Assembly: GCA_031262745.1 (NCBI GenBank)
Contig: JAISHE010000012.1
Location: 38,706-102,705, forward strand
DNA length: 64,000 nt
Reading direction: 5' to 3'
Source of the DNA: Culturomica sp.
Lineage (GTDB): Bacteria > Bacteroidota > Bacteroidia > Bacteroidales > Marinifilaceae
The translations under genes were made by a program, and so were the position numbers. The notes below the pieces were generated by a model that did no database searches, was not told the origin of the DNA, and saw nothing but the letters and a program-made list of their open reading frames with translations. Shown here one piece after another: positions 1 through 9,809 of this stretch (positions are counted from its first letter, which is position 1; each line of letters opens with the position of its first letter).

Positions 1-1074
1 GGTAACAAGCAATAAATCGCCAACAATTAACGGTTCTCTTTTGCCATGAAAAGATTCGCGTACCAAGTTACTCATTTTGCTGCATTCTGCATTAGAGTTA
101 CAAATCAGAGTTGCGTATTCATATCCATTTTCTTTTATTGCTTGAATATATTTAGTGTATAGTTCTATCTCAGATTGAAAAACATTTATACGATTATATC
201 CACGAAGCGGTAAAGGGTCAAAAGCTATTTGTTTGCCAAAATAACCACTATCAACATATTTTTTGGGAATGCTATCATTGTTACTATCTTGCCACAAATT
301 GCGAATAACAGATGCTGCTTTGAGAATATCATTATTTTCTTGTTGACGAAAAATCTCTGTAAGAGTATATTCTGTTACGGATACATTGTATTTCTTTCTA
401 AGATATTCCGCATCCAAAGCTGGAGATTCTTTTTGGTTAATAGGTGGCAATTGGCACGGGTCGCCCACGAAAATGAATTTTCCTTTTTTATCGTAATTCA
501 TAAGCGCGTCCAGCACATTTCCGTCCCCAATATTTGCCGTAGAGGTTTGAGGCGTTTTTTTGTCTGATACCATAGAGGCTTCATCTACAATATAGGTTAC
601 AACTTGTGTATTATCAATTTGTACTGCATCAAAATCGAGATACATTTGTCCGAAAGCATCAATTTGAGTGTTTGATTGTTTAATACTTTTATCTACATCT
701 TGGCTTAAGCCCACAAAACGATATACCAAGCTGTGTATTGTTTTTACATTGACAATAGTCTTGTCTGAAAGTATTTTAGCAACTCGTCCGGTCGAAGCCA
801 ATACAACAAAAGGAGGCTCTTTTTCTTCATTACCATATACTTGGGAATTGTTATCTTTTGTATCGGAATTCTCTTGAGACTTTTTCCAATCAGCATTCAA
901 TTTTTTTATAAATCCACCAATCAATGATGTTTTTCCCGTACCGGCATAGCCTTTTAGTACAAAAATTTTTGCTTTTGAATCTTGTTCAAATGCACATAAA
1001 GCATCAAATACCTTCGTTTGTTGCGAAGATAATTCAAAATCAAAATAATCCTTGTAAGTCTTTACATCATTCAT
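1..1074 (-). CDS. RecD-like / UvrD-superfamily ATP-dependent helicase (N-terminal part; runs off left edge)
   Basis: Reading the minus strand from ATG at 1074 gives MNDVKTYKDYFDFELSSQQTKVFDAL...LKGYAGTGKTSLIGGF (Walker A)...YIVDEASMVSD (Walker B)...FVGDPCQLPPI...EIFRQQENND. Open to the window edge. Starts 10 bp after the csm6 stop. Confidence 0.85.
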   Translation of the reverse strand, partial: MNDVKTYKDYFDFELSSQQTKVFDALCAFEQDSKAKIFVLKGYAGTGKTSLIGGFIKKLNADWKKSQENSDTKDNNSQVYGNEEKEPPFVVLASTGRVAKILSDKTIVNVKTIHSLVYRFVGLSQDVDKSIKQSNTQIDAFGQMYLDFDAVQIDNTQVVTYIVDEASMVSDKKTPQTSTANIGDGNVLDALMNYDKKGKFIFVGDPCQLPPINQKESPALDAEYLRKKYNVSVTEYTLTEIFRQQENNDILKAASVIRNLWQDSNNDSIPKKYVDSGYFGKQIAFDPLPLRGYNRINVFQSEIELYTKYIQAIKENGYEYATLICNSNAECSKMSNLVRESFHGKREPLIVGDLLLVT

Positions 1075-1084
1075 AGTTTACTCA

Positions 1085-2539
1085 TTATACTGCCGAACTT
1101 CTTATTTGCTCCTCAATCATTTTATTCAACGGTTCATACATATCTTCCCGTGGCAAGCCCCATGCATCTAAGCATTGCTCTACTAAACATTGATAATAGG
1201 GAAGTTCTTCCGCTAATGTCCTTTTATCAACATATTTGCCTTCGTGAGCAACTTTATTGCGTACTTCTCTTACGGCGTTTTGTTTCTTTTCCTTGTATGG
1301 AGAATATGTAAAATCCAAATACGGTAGTAACAAATTTGCCAATGGCTGTAATTCATGGAAAAAATCTTGCTCGGCAATCAAGTGGATGGCTAATGGTACG
1401 GAAGAATAATCATAAGGCTTTTCTTTGTTGCAATTATCCATTGCATATTTCCTTGTTATCGGACAGTTATGTTCGTCTTCGTTAATCCATTTAAATAGTA
1501 TGTCTTCTTTTCTATCTTTCCTCTTTCCAATACATTTTTCTATTTCTTTTTCTATAAGTTTTAAGCTGTTATCAATAAATTCTTCGTAAAATACGGCAAA
1601 ATCTAAGATGCTGTCACGAAAATTGCCAAGCAATAGTTTTCGATAGGCAACCAATAATGATTCTGATAAAAACAGATACTCTTTTTCTCCAAATAACTTA
1701 TACAAATCTTCTGAGAATGCTCTCTTACAAGGATTAACAGCCGATATAATGCAAATATTTTTTCTGTCTGCAAGATTTTCCTTTGAGTCCCATAATTTTC
1801 TTGTACGCTCCAAAACTCGATTAATTCGGAAATGAGCAAATGCCAATAAGTTTATGGTTTGGTTATCTGAAATACTATTCGCATTATATCCTAAAATATT
1901 CAACGCTGCCTCGTATTGACTTTTTCGGATAAGCGAAATTGCTTGTTCTTTATTAATAACATTCTTGTATTCGACTTGCGTTTTTTCTTCCACACTGCCG
2001 TCTTTTTTCGGATAAAGTATCTTCAATTGCGTGTCCGGTAACATAAATTCTGCCATAATTTTAGCTGCCGTTTTCTGTTGTCCCGTTCCTCCGGCATCGC
2101 AAAAAACAAAATCGGCATCTTTGAATTGCGCCAGCAAATCGGCATAAAGTTTTTGATAGAAGAGCAAAAGAGAATTTTCGTCGGTTACATTTCCTTGCAT
2201 CTCTTTCAACTCAACATCTTCAATAGCGTATTCTTGTCGGATGATTTCACGGATAATTTTACCTTCATATAAAGTGTCTTGTTTATTGAAGTTCGGATTA
2301 TCTTCCTGATTAGAAACGATAATTATCAGTTTATCAAAAGCATATTGCTTTAAAACCGTATCTAAAATGTTTAGTTGGATACTTTCTTTTTCCGCATCAA
2401 AGTTTTCCCAAAGAGCCTTCGTCCACTCTCGAAATGTTGAAGATGTGTTTGGACGATTATCTCGCTTTTCTAAGTCGGAATATAGTGTCCCTTTATATTT
2501 GATATTCCGATTTCCAATATTTGTTATCAGTATATTCAT
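1085..2539 (-). CDS. csm6: Csm6-like CARF-HEPN ribonuclease (type III CRISPR accessory effector)
   Basis: CARF-like N-terminus (NILITNIGNRNIKYKG, FVFCDAGGTGQQKTA) and C-terminal HEPN R-x4-H motif (EVRNKVAHEGKYV). Last cas gene in a csm operon; overlaps the csm5 stop. Confidence 0.8.
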   Translation of the reverse strand: MNILITNIGNRNIKYKGTLYSDLEKRDNRPNTSSTFREWTKALWENFDAEKESIQLNILDTVLKQYAFDKLIIIVSNQEDNPNFNKQDTLYEGKIIREIIRQEYAIEDVELKEMQGNVTDENSLLLFYQKLYADLLAQFKDADFVFCDAGGTGQQKTAAKIMAEFMLPDTQLKILYPKKDGSVEEKTQVEYKNVINKEQAISLIRKSQYEAALNILGYNANSISDNQTINLLAFAHFRINRVLERTRKLWDSKENLADRKNICIISAVNPCKRAFSEDLYKLFGEKEYLFLSESLLVAYRKLLLGNFRDSILDFAVFYEEFIDNSLKLIEKEIEKCIGKRKDRKEDILFKWINEDEHNCPITRKYAMDNCNKEKPYDYSSVPLAIHLIAEQDFFHELQPLANLLLPYLDFTYSPYKEKKQNAVREVRNKVAHEGKYVDKRTLAEELPYYQCLVEQCLDAWGLPREDMYEPLNKMIEEQIRSSAV

Positions 2540-4128
2540 AATGATTTAATTTTTGATTCGAGTAATTCTAATCGTTTAATCCATTTATTCATCTTATTTA
2601 GTTTATGATTTACCAATTCCTGCTTTAACCATTCATAAAACTCTTTTGTCAGTTTACTATTTGTCAAAGACTGATTGACCAAGTTACCCCATTCCGACTG
2701 CATAGTGTTTGTGTACTTTTCTTTTTCTCGCTCGTCGGGAGATAAGTTCGCTAAACGCACCGATTCCGCTTGCTTGGCTTTTTCTGCTTCATCCATACAA
2801 TTTTGGATTTTGAGCAATAGACTTTCATGCTTATCATCGCAAGGTAAGATTTGCTTTGCTTTCAAAGCAAATTCTTTTGCTTCGCTATAGCTCTCTTGAT
2901 TGCATAAAGTCTCCGCTCGCAAAATCAGTTTGTCATACTCTGCCTTTGTCTTTTGTTTTTGTTCCGCCTTCTGCCGTTCAATAAGTTCCTTTTGTTTTTG
3001 AATTTCCGCTTCTCTTTTCTTTTTTTGCCCTTCCAACTTTATAGCAAAATCTTCATCTGAAATACATTGCAGACGTACAAAACCCATCAAATAGAATTTA
3101 TCATTGTAAATGGCTACTTTTCGGGATTTGTACCTTTGCTTACCATTTGCCGCAATACCTGTTTTCGAATAATCATCATATTGCCAGTCACCGGTAATCG
3201 AATGAAATCCGGAACCGGCGGACATTTTTAGAACACAAGCGGTATTGTCTTTCGGAATTTGCGCTCTAATTTTTTCCAAACCGACGATTATTTTATCCGT
3301 TTTGTCGGTATGATATTTTTTGAAGAAAGCAATTTCTTTATCAACGTAATCTACTGTATGCTCATTTATTATAGAAAACAATTGTTCTATCTTGAATAGT
3401 TCTTGTTTTTCTCTTTGCTTGATATGATCCATTTTCTTAAAAGCAGATTCCGACAACATCAATGAACAAACGCCTTTCTCATTCGGTAACAAGGATTCAT
3501 ACAAAGTATTGAAGCCTGTTGGTTGGTATTTGTCGGTTGTGCCATTACGAAATTCATGTTTCCACCCTCCATGCCAATCATTGCCACTGCCATGCAGATT
3601 AAATATTTTGGTGTTCACGATATTGGTCTTATCAAATTCCGCATCGGAAAACTTGATAAAACGCATCAGTTCGTCGCCATCTGCAGAGCTACCAAAATAC
3701 TTTTTTTCATCATCTTTATTTTTCAGTTCATCCTTGTCCAATAAATAATCCAAAATTACCGACCGAACAGCACCTTTTAACGAACTCCCCGGAATAATAG
3801 GTTTATTCGACAACTCATTCTTGACAAAGGCTTTAATATCATTGTCGCTATTGACCGGTAATTCAAACGAAGCATCGGAAATCGCATCCAATTTACCTCC
3901 TACCATTCCCAATATAGCCGCATGGTTTTTCTCGGCAAACAATGGACTCAATTCCTCCGGATTGATTCCGGCTTGAATCATTTTCTTCAAGTTGAGCAAG
4001 TAGGCTTTGCCGTTTTTTACAACATAATCCATGCCTTTTACCCAATCTCTTTCCGCCCCGGCGCCTATGCTCAGCGGGGATAAAACCGTGATTTCGAGAT
4101 TATATTTTTGATTCAACACTTTTTCCAT
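2536..4128 (-). CDS. csm5: Type III-A CRISPR RAMP protein Csm5 with long C-terminal extension
   Basis: RAMP N-terminus (LEITVLSPLSIGAGAERDWVKGMDYVV), PIIPGSSLKGAVRSVI; position in csm operon. C-terminal ~160-170 aa is K/E/Q-rich coiled-coil/TPR-like. Confidence 0.85.
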   Translation of the reverse strand: MEKVLNQKYNLEITVLSPLSIGAGAERDWVKGMDYVVKNGKAYLLNLKKMIQAGINPEELSPLFAEKNHAAILGMVGGKLDAISDASFELPVNSDNDIKAFVKNELSNKPIIPGSSLKGAVRSVILDYLLDKDELKNKDDEKKYFGSSADGDELMRFIKFSDAEFDKTNIVNTKIFNLHGSGNDWHGGWKHEFRNGTTDKYQPTGFNTLYESLLPNEKGVCSLMLSESAFKKMDHIKQREKQELFKIEQLFSIINEHTVDYVDKEIAFFKKYHTDKTDKIIVGLEKIRAQIPKDNTACVLKMSAGSGFHSITGDWQYDDYSKTGIAANGKQRYKSRKVAIYNDKFYLMGFVRLQCISDEDFAIKLEGQKKKREAEIQKQKELIERQKAEQKQKTKAEYDKLILRAETLCNQESYSEAKEFALKAKQILPCDDKHESLLLKIQNCMDEAEKAKQAESVRLANLSPDEREKEKYTNTMQSEWGNLVNQSLTNSKLTKEFYEWLKQELVNHKLNKMNKWIKRLELLESKIKSL

Positions 4129-4132
4129 AACA

Positions 4133-5146
4133 CTACATTTTTATAGGAATAAAAAACGATTTACCACTTCGCCAAACAGGGTGTTCCAACTTTTGCTCGC
4201 CAAAGTCAATATCCGGCTTGAGATTGACAATTTTACCCATTATATCCACATCGTCGTCCAATTGAGCGGAAAACACCGAGCCGGGCGTGAAGGCATATAC
4301 GGCATTTTTCCTAAAGGTGTTGAATGGAGGCGTTGTCAGCCAACCACCGCGCCTCATAAAGTCGTAACCAACATCTTTGCCGGACAGCATCGTTTGCAAT
4401 TGTTCTTTCGATTGAGGAATAAACATGGATAACGCCAAGGCATAATCCGTTTCACGTTCGTCCGGCACGGCAATTTCTATCTCATCCGTATCATAAGTAA
4501 AAAATCCGTTGCCGACATTACGGTCGGTGCCGATTCCTTCGTACTGCAAAACATCAAGCGCTTCGTGAAGCAAATTCACCGCTCCACCCATAATGAAATA
4601 AAGCCCGGAATAGTCCTTGAAAAAGACTCTGTCCATATAAAACGGGCGGGCATCTTCGCCGGCTGTACGCGAAACGGCTACGCGAGGCGAAACTTCAGAG
4701 GTGATAAAGTCTTTATCTATCTCACAACTTGTCAAATATTCGCCTTTTACCTCCTTTTTATCGACATCAACAGTTGATTCATTAAGATACTTTTCAAAAA
4801 AACGAATATCCAGCCATTGTATTTTTTTCAACGACTTGGCATCCAAATCCGGATTTTCCCGTATGGATACCTTCTTGTAGGGCTTTGGCAAAAAATAGAC
4901 GGCTTGGCTATCTTTATCCTTCTGATAAAAAGGAAACAACGAACTGATAGTAAAGTCCAAATCGCCATCTTTCGGAATCGTTTTTCCGATTTTTGCCAAA
5001 CAAGCCGTCAATGCCGCATACATCGTGTCCGATTGAATGGTTTTCAAGCTGACGCCATAATCTTCCCGATTGTCGCCCAAATGTACCGGAGTGGTAAAAT
5101 GCAGTTTATATACGCCAAATTCAAGCATGGTCAAAGTATTTTTCAA
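4133..5146 (-). CDS. csm4: Type III-A CRISPR RAMP protein Csm4
   Basis: YKLHFTTPVHLGDNREDYGVSLKTIQSDTMYAAL..., GTDRNVGNGFFTYD; between csm3 and csm5. Confidence 0.85.
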   Translation of the reverse strand: MKNTLTMLEFGVYKLHFTTPVHLGDNREDYGVSLKTIQSDTMYAALTACLAKIGKTIPKDGDLDFTISSLFPFYQKDKDSQAVYFLPKPYKKVSIRENPDLDAKSLKKIQWLDIRFFEKYLNESTVDVDKKEVKGEYLTSCEIDKDFITSEVSPRVAVSRTAGEDARPFYMDRVFFKDYSGLYFIMGGAVNLLHEALDVLQYEGIGTDRNVGNGFFTYDTDEIEIAVPDERETDYALALSMFIPQSKEQLQTMLSGKDVGYDFMRRGGWLTTPPFNTFRKNAVYAFTPGSVFSAQLDDDVDIMGKIVNLKPDIDFGEQKLEHPVWRSGKSFFIPIKM

Positions 5147-5813
5147 ATGAAATTTCTTCTTGCTTCAATTCGCTGAATTTGATTTGTCCGTAGCCACGCG
5201 AACCGCTACCGCCAAGGTAATCATTCTCAAGCGCTTTGATGCCTTTTTCGAGTAGTTCGCACAAAGCTTTACCGTCATTATCATCATCCCAAGCATTGAT
5301 AACAAATTCCACATCGAAAGACACTCCGGCGGGGATACGCTCGGTTTGCCGCGGGTGTTCGGCAGTGCCTTTCACGCGGTCAATCACATTCTCCCATTTT
5401 GCTTCTGTATAAGGCATATCCAAACTGTCGCAATTGCGCAATTGTTTAGCCGAATCATCAGTAAGATACGCATCCCGCACAATCAACTTTGAAGGCTGAT
5501 TGTCTTCGGAGTAACCAAATAAATTGTTGATTTTAATTTGCTCTGACGTTTTTGTCTTTCCCTCTTCCTTGTCTTTTTTCGACAATTTACCACCTCCGAC
5601 TTCCGGACTGCCTGCAATCTGTTCGAGCAAACAACGCATTTTGCCTTTGATGGAACTTCCCGGAATATACGGTTGATTGTCTTTGACGGCAATTTTTATC
5701 ACGGGATTATCAATACCGCCGATTTCGACATTTTCACTGCTGCCACCAATGTGCAAGCCGGTTACCAACTCCAATGTGGTGCTTACTTTTATTTTCTTTA
5801 CTAACTTTTTCAT
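5121..5813 (-). CDS. csm3: Type III-A CRISPR RAMP protein Csm3 (putative target RNA-cleaving subunit)
   Basis: LELVTGLHIGGSSENVEIGGIDNPVIK...PYIPGSSIKGKMRCLLEQIAG and GGSGSRGYGQIKF; Asp in IDNPVIK matches the expected catalytic position. Confidence 0.93.
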   Translation of the reverse strand: MKKLVKKIKVSTTLELVTGLHIGGSSENVEIGGIDNPVIKIAVKDNQPYIPGSSIKGKMRCLLEQIAGSPEVGGGKLSKKDKEEGKTKTSEQIKINNLFGYSEDNQPSKLIVRDAYLTDDSAKQLRNCDSLDMPYTEAKWENVIDRVKGTAEHPRQTERIPAGVSFDVEFVINAWDDDNDGKALCELLEKGIKALENDYLGGSGSRGYGQIKFSELKQEEISFEKYFDHA

Positions 5814-5826
5814 TATTATTTATTTT

Positions 5827-6246
5827 TTAATTGTTATCACTGATTTTTCCTTCTTCAGCAGCTTTATGATAAGCTACAATCGCTTCAAAAATTTTGATGA
5901 AATTTTTGAATTGTTTTTCGTTAGATACGCTGTTAATTGCAGCACACATAACCTCATAGAAATCCGTTATTTTGGAGTTTCCTTTTGTTCTACCAACAGC
6001 GTATGCTAATTTCGGTTTCAGTAGGACAAAATCCGTCTCGTTATAACCAGACATTTGTTGTCGCTTTACTTCACCAAAAAACTTTCGGAGTTGATTGGTA
6101 GTAAGTTTTGACACTGTAATTTTGCCTCTGTCGCCCCTAACATCTGTGCCAAGATAGTTTCCAAACTTCTTGGCAAAATCAACGGATTTATCCGTTATCG
6201 TGTTTTTTATTTCCTCTTTGGGAAATTCATCTGTCCATTTACTCAT
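5827..6246 (-). CDS. csm2: Type III-A CRISPR small subunit Csm2
   Basis: 139-aa helical protein with SKLTTNQLRKFFGEVKRQQ and LKPKLAYAVGRTKGNSKITDFYEVMCAAI, typical of Csm2; syntenic position. Confidence 0.85.
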   Translation of the reverse strand: MSKWTDEFPKEEIKNTITDKSVDFAKKFGNYLGTDVRGDRGKITVSKLTTNQLRKFFGEVKRQQMSGYNETDFVLLKPKLAYAVGRTKGNSKITDFYEVMCAAINSVSNEKQFKNFIKIFEAIVAYHKAAEEGKISDNN

Positions 6247-7255
6247 GATTACTTTTATTTAAATTATTAATATTCAGTTTTTTAATATCTTCTTCCAATT
6301 CGTTAAGGCTTTGTACATATTCAGCTTGTCGCAATGCCTGCCGATATTTTTCGTATTCGGCTTCTGACTTATGCAATGCTGTTTCGTGGCTGATAGACCC
6401 TGCATGTTTCAAAATCTCCCTGCCGTTCATTTGAAGAATAACATCCAAACGCGCTATCCAATCTTTCATATACATCGGAATATGCTGCTGCGCCATTGTT
6501 TCGGCAAATGCAAGATATTGCTCGACCAGTAAACCGAGCAGCCTCATTTCGTCTTCCGTTAGATAGTTTTTCGCTATGCTGACGTCCGTTTTCTTGACCG
6601 AAATTTCACTTTTTTTGTCATACGACTGCATTCCAAGAAGCGGCAGGCTCGCATCTACTCGTCGATACACCAATTCCGCCGCCGTCTGCCGACTTACCGC
6701 CCACAATAGTTTGTTCTGTACAATCTTGAAAAACAGGATTGTCCGTTCGTCTTTCGGGTCGTAATCAATGCTTGTCTTGTATATGTCTTTGATTTTCTGA
6801 TAGAAAAACCGCTCGGATAGGCGAATTTCGCGTATCCTTTCCTGCAATTCATTGAAATAATTCATCGAATTGCCGGTTTTGAAGCGGTCATCATTCAAGG
6901 TAAACCCTTTTACAATGTATTCCTTCAATCGTTGGGTTGCCCAAATGCGAAACTGCGTCGCAAGGCGTGATTTAATACGATAGCCAAGCGAAATAATCAT
7001 ATCCAGATTATAATACTCCATATCGTAGGTTTTTCCATTGCCGGCAACTGTTCGGAAATTCCGAACAGTTGAAATCCGGTTCAATTCTTCCTCCTCGAAT
7101 ATGTGCTTAATATGCTCGCTGATATTTGCTTTGCTCGATTGATACAGTTGAACCATCTGCGCCTGCGTAAGCCAAACGGTTTCATCCTCCAAACGGACAT
7201 CAATCTTGATTTCTCCGTTCTGGGATTCGTAAATCAGTATTTCGCTATTGTTCAT
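6239..7255 (-). CDS. Virulence RhuM-family protein embedded in the csm operon
   Basis: ILIYESQNGEIKIDVRLEDETVWLTQAQMVQLYQSSKANISEHIKHIFEEEEL...YNLDMIISLGYRIKSRLATQFRIWATQRLKEYIVKGF is the RhuM signature. ATGA overlap with cas10; 8-nt overlap with csm2. Confidence 0.93.
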   Translation of the reverse strand: MNNSEILIYESQNGEIKIDVRLEDETVWLTQAQMVQLYQSSKANISEHIKHIFEEEELNRISTVRNFRTVAGNGKTYDMEYYNLDMIISLGYRIKSRLATQFRIWATQRLKEYIVKGFTLNDDRFKTGNSMNYFNELQERIREIRLSERFFYQKIKDIYKTSIDYDPKDERTILFFKIVQNKLLWAVSRQTAAELVYRRVDASLPLLGMQSYDKKSEISVKKTDVSIAKNYLTEDEMRLLGLLVEQYLAFAETMAQQHIPMYMKDWIARLDVILQMNGREILKHAGSISHETALHKSEAEYEKYRQALRQAEYVQSLNELEEDIKKLNINNLNKSNHE

Positions 7256-9774
7256 AATGCTTCCTTTCTTAATTCTAATTCTGCCCAGCGGATTGCTAAA
7301 GTTATCAAATCATAGTTGCGAGGAGCTTGAAAAAGTTCATTTTTCAACTTTTCGCAAAAACCGGTAATTGCTGTATCCGATTTCTTCCTTTCTTGGAATC
7401 GGCTTAGGTAATAAATCGTGTGCCAAATATATTTTATATCACCGCGTTTCTTGATTTCTGCCAATTGCATAATCTTGTGAAGGAGAGAACGTGGTATTTG
7501 CTCGTTTTTGCAATAGTCGTAAAAATTATTTTTCCATTGCTTTACAAAGTCAAATTCCTCGTTCCAAGAAATTGTTTCGCCAAACATACAGAAAGCATTT
7601 TTAGCGTTATTATTGAATAACTTAGCCATATCTTCGGCTTCTCCGGCTAATTGCGCCGCTTTGGATATTGGAAATTTATTGCCTACAATGGCAATTCCAC
7701 CGGAAATAGAAATATCATCTCTACCAACAAACTTTGCAAATTCTGTGCGGATTTTGTGTGCAAATTCAATCAACTTATCCCAACGACCTACAGCAAAAAT
7801 ATCATCGCCACCGGAATACAGGATATTTACATCATCTTTGAATTCATTGGCGTTGCGAATTGTATTAAGGTAGCCACTGAAAAACCAGTCGAGCAAGAAC
7901 GACAGCGTAGCGTATGCTGCAAAACTTCTCTGCTCTTCGGGAAGTCCTTTTATGAATATGCTTCCCAGATTATCGACATCCATACGGAGCACACCGAGAA
8001 AACTTCCGCTTGACAATGCTGCAAAGTCTTTCATTTCTCCTTTTGGATTTAACGCCTGCTTGTTGCCGCCATAGAATTGGAAACCGAAAGAAACTTGTTG
8101 CCCCTGTAGTTTTTTCAAAAAGTCCGTATCGTTTATCTTTTTAATCAGCGTATAATCGGCAGAAGTAACCCTTGGTAGAGTGTCAAGCAAATAAGTATTC
8201 ACGCCAAACGATATGTTATTGCATTTTACATTATTGATAAGATATGTATTGTTTTCTACACCATTTTCCATTAGTAAATAATTAGCATCTTTAAGCGTTT
8301 GCCCTAATCCGGCTTGGAATTTTACGCTATTAAGAACGTATGGCGAATCGTTATCGGAAAGGCGAGTACATTCATTCCAAGCATTCCCTACTTTTGCCTC
8401 AATACCGGTTACAGCACAGATTTTCGCATCTTTGTCGAATACTATCGGCTCAAACATCGTATCAAAACTTTGTTCGATAAGTCTTTGAAATTTTCGATTT
8501 TTTTGCTCTGTCAGTTTATCTGCAAGCGTCTTCCACAAATCGCCAATTGCCTTAACATTGTCTTTTTCAATGTGGATTTCTTTTGAGTCCGCACAATATG
8601 CAAACGGCACATAAGCCATATTAATAGAAAGTTGTCCTTTCCAGTCGTTAAAAAGTTCCTGTTCAAATTCTTCCTTCAATTTCGCAATAGCAGCCTTTAT
8701 GTTATCCGTATTCGGCAGCAGCATATAAAATTTCCCGCCGGAAGAATAAACTACATTGCCGATATTGACGTCAATATCCGGATGCGATATGATTCGCTGT
8801 ATCACAGAATCCATCAAAAGTTGCAAGTAAAAAGAGCGTCCTTTCAAGCTAACCGCTGCTTTTTGTGAAGCAATATTATAGATAAATTTCTGAATACCTG
8901 ATAAATCTCCTCCTAACAGCATCACGGGGAAAACGCCGTCATCCACTTTTATGCGTTTGGTAGTTGAATTGAATGAAAAATCGTTGGGATTTTGTTCTTG
9001 ATACAGATACAAGCAATCTGCGAAAGCAGCTGTCGTCTTCAGATGCTCAAACAGACTTACATTTGCCATATCCACTGTGCTTGACGGGATGCACCATGCG
9101 TATTTTTTTAGCAAATAAAGCAAACTGTCGGCAAATCCCTTGAAACTGTCGGTAGGTAGATTGACAAAATCTTTTTCAAAAGCGTCCCCAAGGTCTTTGT
9201 ATTTTGTGTGATTATTTCCACTGTTACTTGTTATTATCTCTTTCGTGAAACATTTATCGGAAATTTCCAACGGCTGAAGCGGAAATGCGACGTTGGCATT
9301 GCCTTTGTTGATAGAATTGAAAATAGAATACAGCGGTATTTTTTTGTACTTATCATTGCCCCACTGGATATTATCCGCCTGATACTTATCTTCATCCTTC
9401 GGTATAAAGCGATCTATACCGGCGCTCCACCAGTCGGCAAGAGAAATCAATGCCGTAAGTTCCGAATCCGGTTTATGATGATATGCTGCTAAATGAACGA
9501 GTGATTGTTCAAATTTCTGCTCATTTTCGTATTTGATGCCAAGCGTTTGTTTAAAAATATTCTTGTGCTTTTCCAAAAATTCCGCTGTCCAGATGCAATG
9601 CTGATAACCGAAATTTCCACTTTGATTGAGCGGGCAGATGTATTCCGCAAGTTTGTTTGACATTGTTGATAAGTTGCTTCCATCTGAAGACAAACTATCG
9701 CTTGCCCGCTGATAAAACTTCCCAATGTCATGCAGCAAGGCTGCCAAATAAACATGTTCCCTGATTTTATCCAT
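7252..9774 (-). CDS. cas10: Type III-A CRISPR Cas10/Csm1 (HD and GGDD motifs intact)
   Basis: HD motif YLAALLHDIGKFYQRA; GVLRMDVDNLGSIF; palm GGDD motif NILYSGGDDIFAVG; 840 aa. Confidence 0.96.
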   Translation of the reverse strand: MDKIREHVYLAALLHDIGKFYQRASDSLSSDGSNLSTMSNKLAEYICPLNQSGNFGYQHCIWTAEFLEKHKNIFKQTLGIKYENEQKFEQSLVHLAAYHHKPDSELTALISLADWWSAGIDRFIPKDEDKYQADNIQWGNDKYKKIPLYSIFNSINKGNANVAFPLQPLEISDKCFTKEIITSNSGNNHTKYKDLGDAFEKDFVNLPTDSFKGFADSLLYLLKKYAWCIPSSTVDMANVSLFEHLKTTAAFADCLYLYQEQNPNDFSFNSTTKRIKVDDGVFPVMLLGGDLSGIQKFIYNIASQKAAVSLKGRSFYLQLLMDSVIQRIISHPDIDVNIGNVVYSSGGKFYMLLPNTDNIKAAIAKLKEEFEQELFNDWKGQLSINMAYVPFAYCADSKEIHIEKDNVKAIGDLWKTLADKLTEQKNRKFQRLIEQSFDTMFEPIVFDKDAKICAVTGIEAKVGNAWNECTRLSDNDSPYVLNSVKFQAGLGQTLKDANYLLMENGVENNTYLINNVKCNNISFGVNTYLLDTLPRVTSADYTLIKKINDTDFLKKLQGQQVSFGFQFYGGNKQALNPKGEMKDFAALSSGSFLGVLRMDVDNLGSIFIKGLPEEQRSFAAYATLSFLLDWFFSGYLNTIRNANEFKDDVNILYSGGDDIFAVGRWDKLIEFAHKIRTEFAKFVGRDDISISGGIAIVGNKFPISKAAQLAGEAEDMAKLFNNNAKNAFCMFGETISWNEEFDFVKQWKNNFYDYCKNEQIPRSLLHKIMQLAEIKKRGDIKYIWHTIYYLSRFQERKKSDTAITGFCEKLKNELFQAPRNYDLITLAIRWAELELRKEAL

Positions 9775-9809
9775 ATTATCTTTATTTTTAATTTACTCAT
9801 TATTAACCG

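Noticed and set aside
229-877. Plus-strand ORFs at 229-567 and 668-877
   Set aside because: Antisense to the RecD-like helicase reading frame, which has clear helicase motifs.
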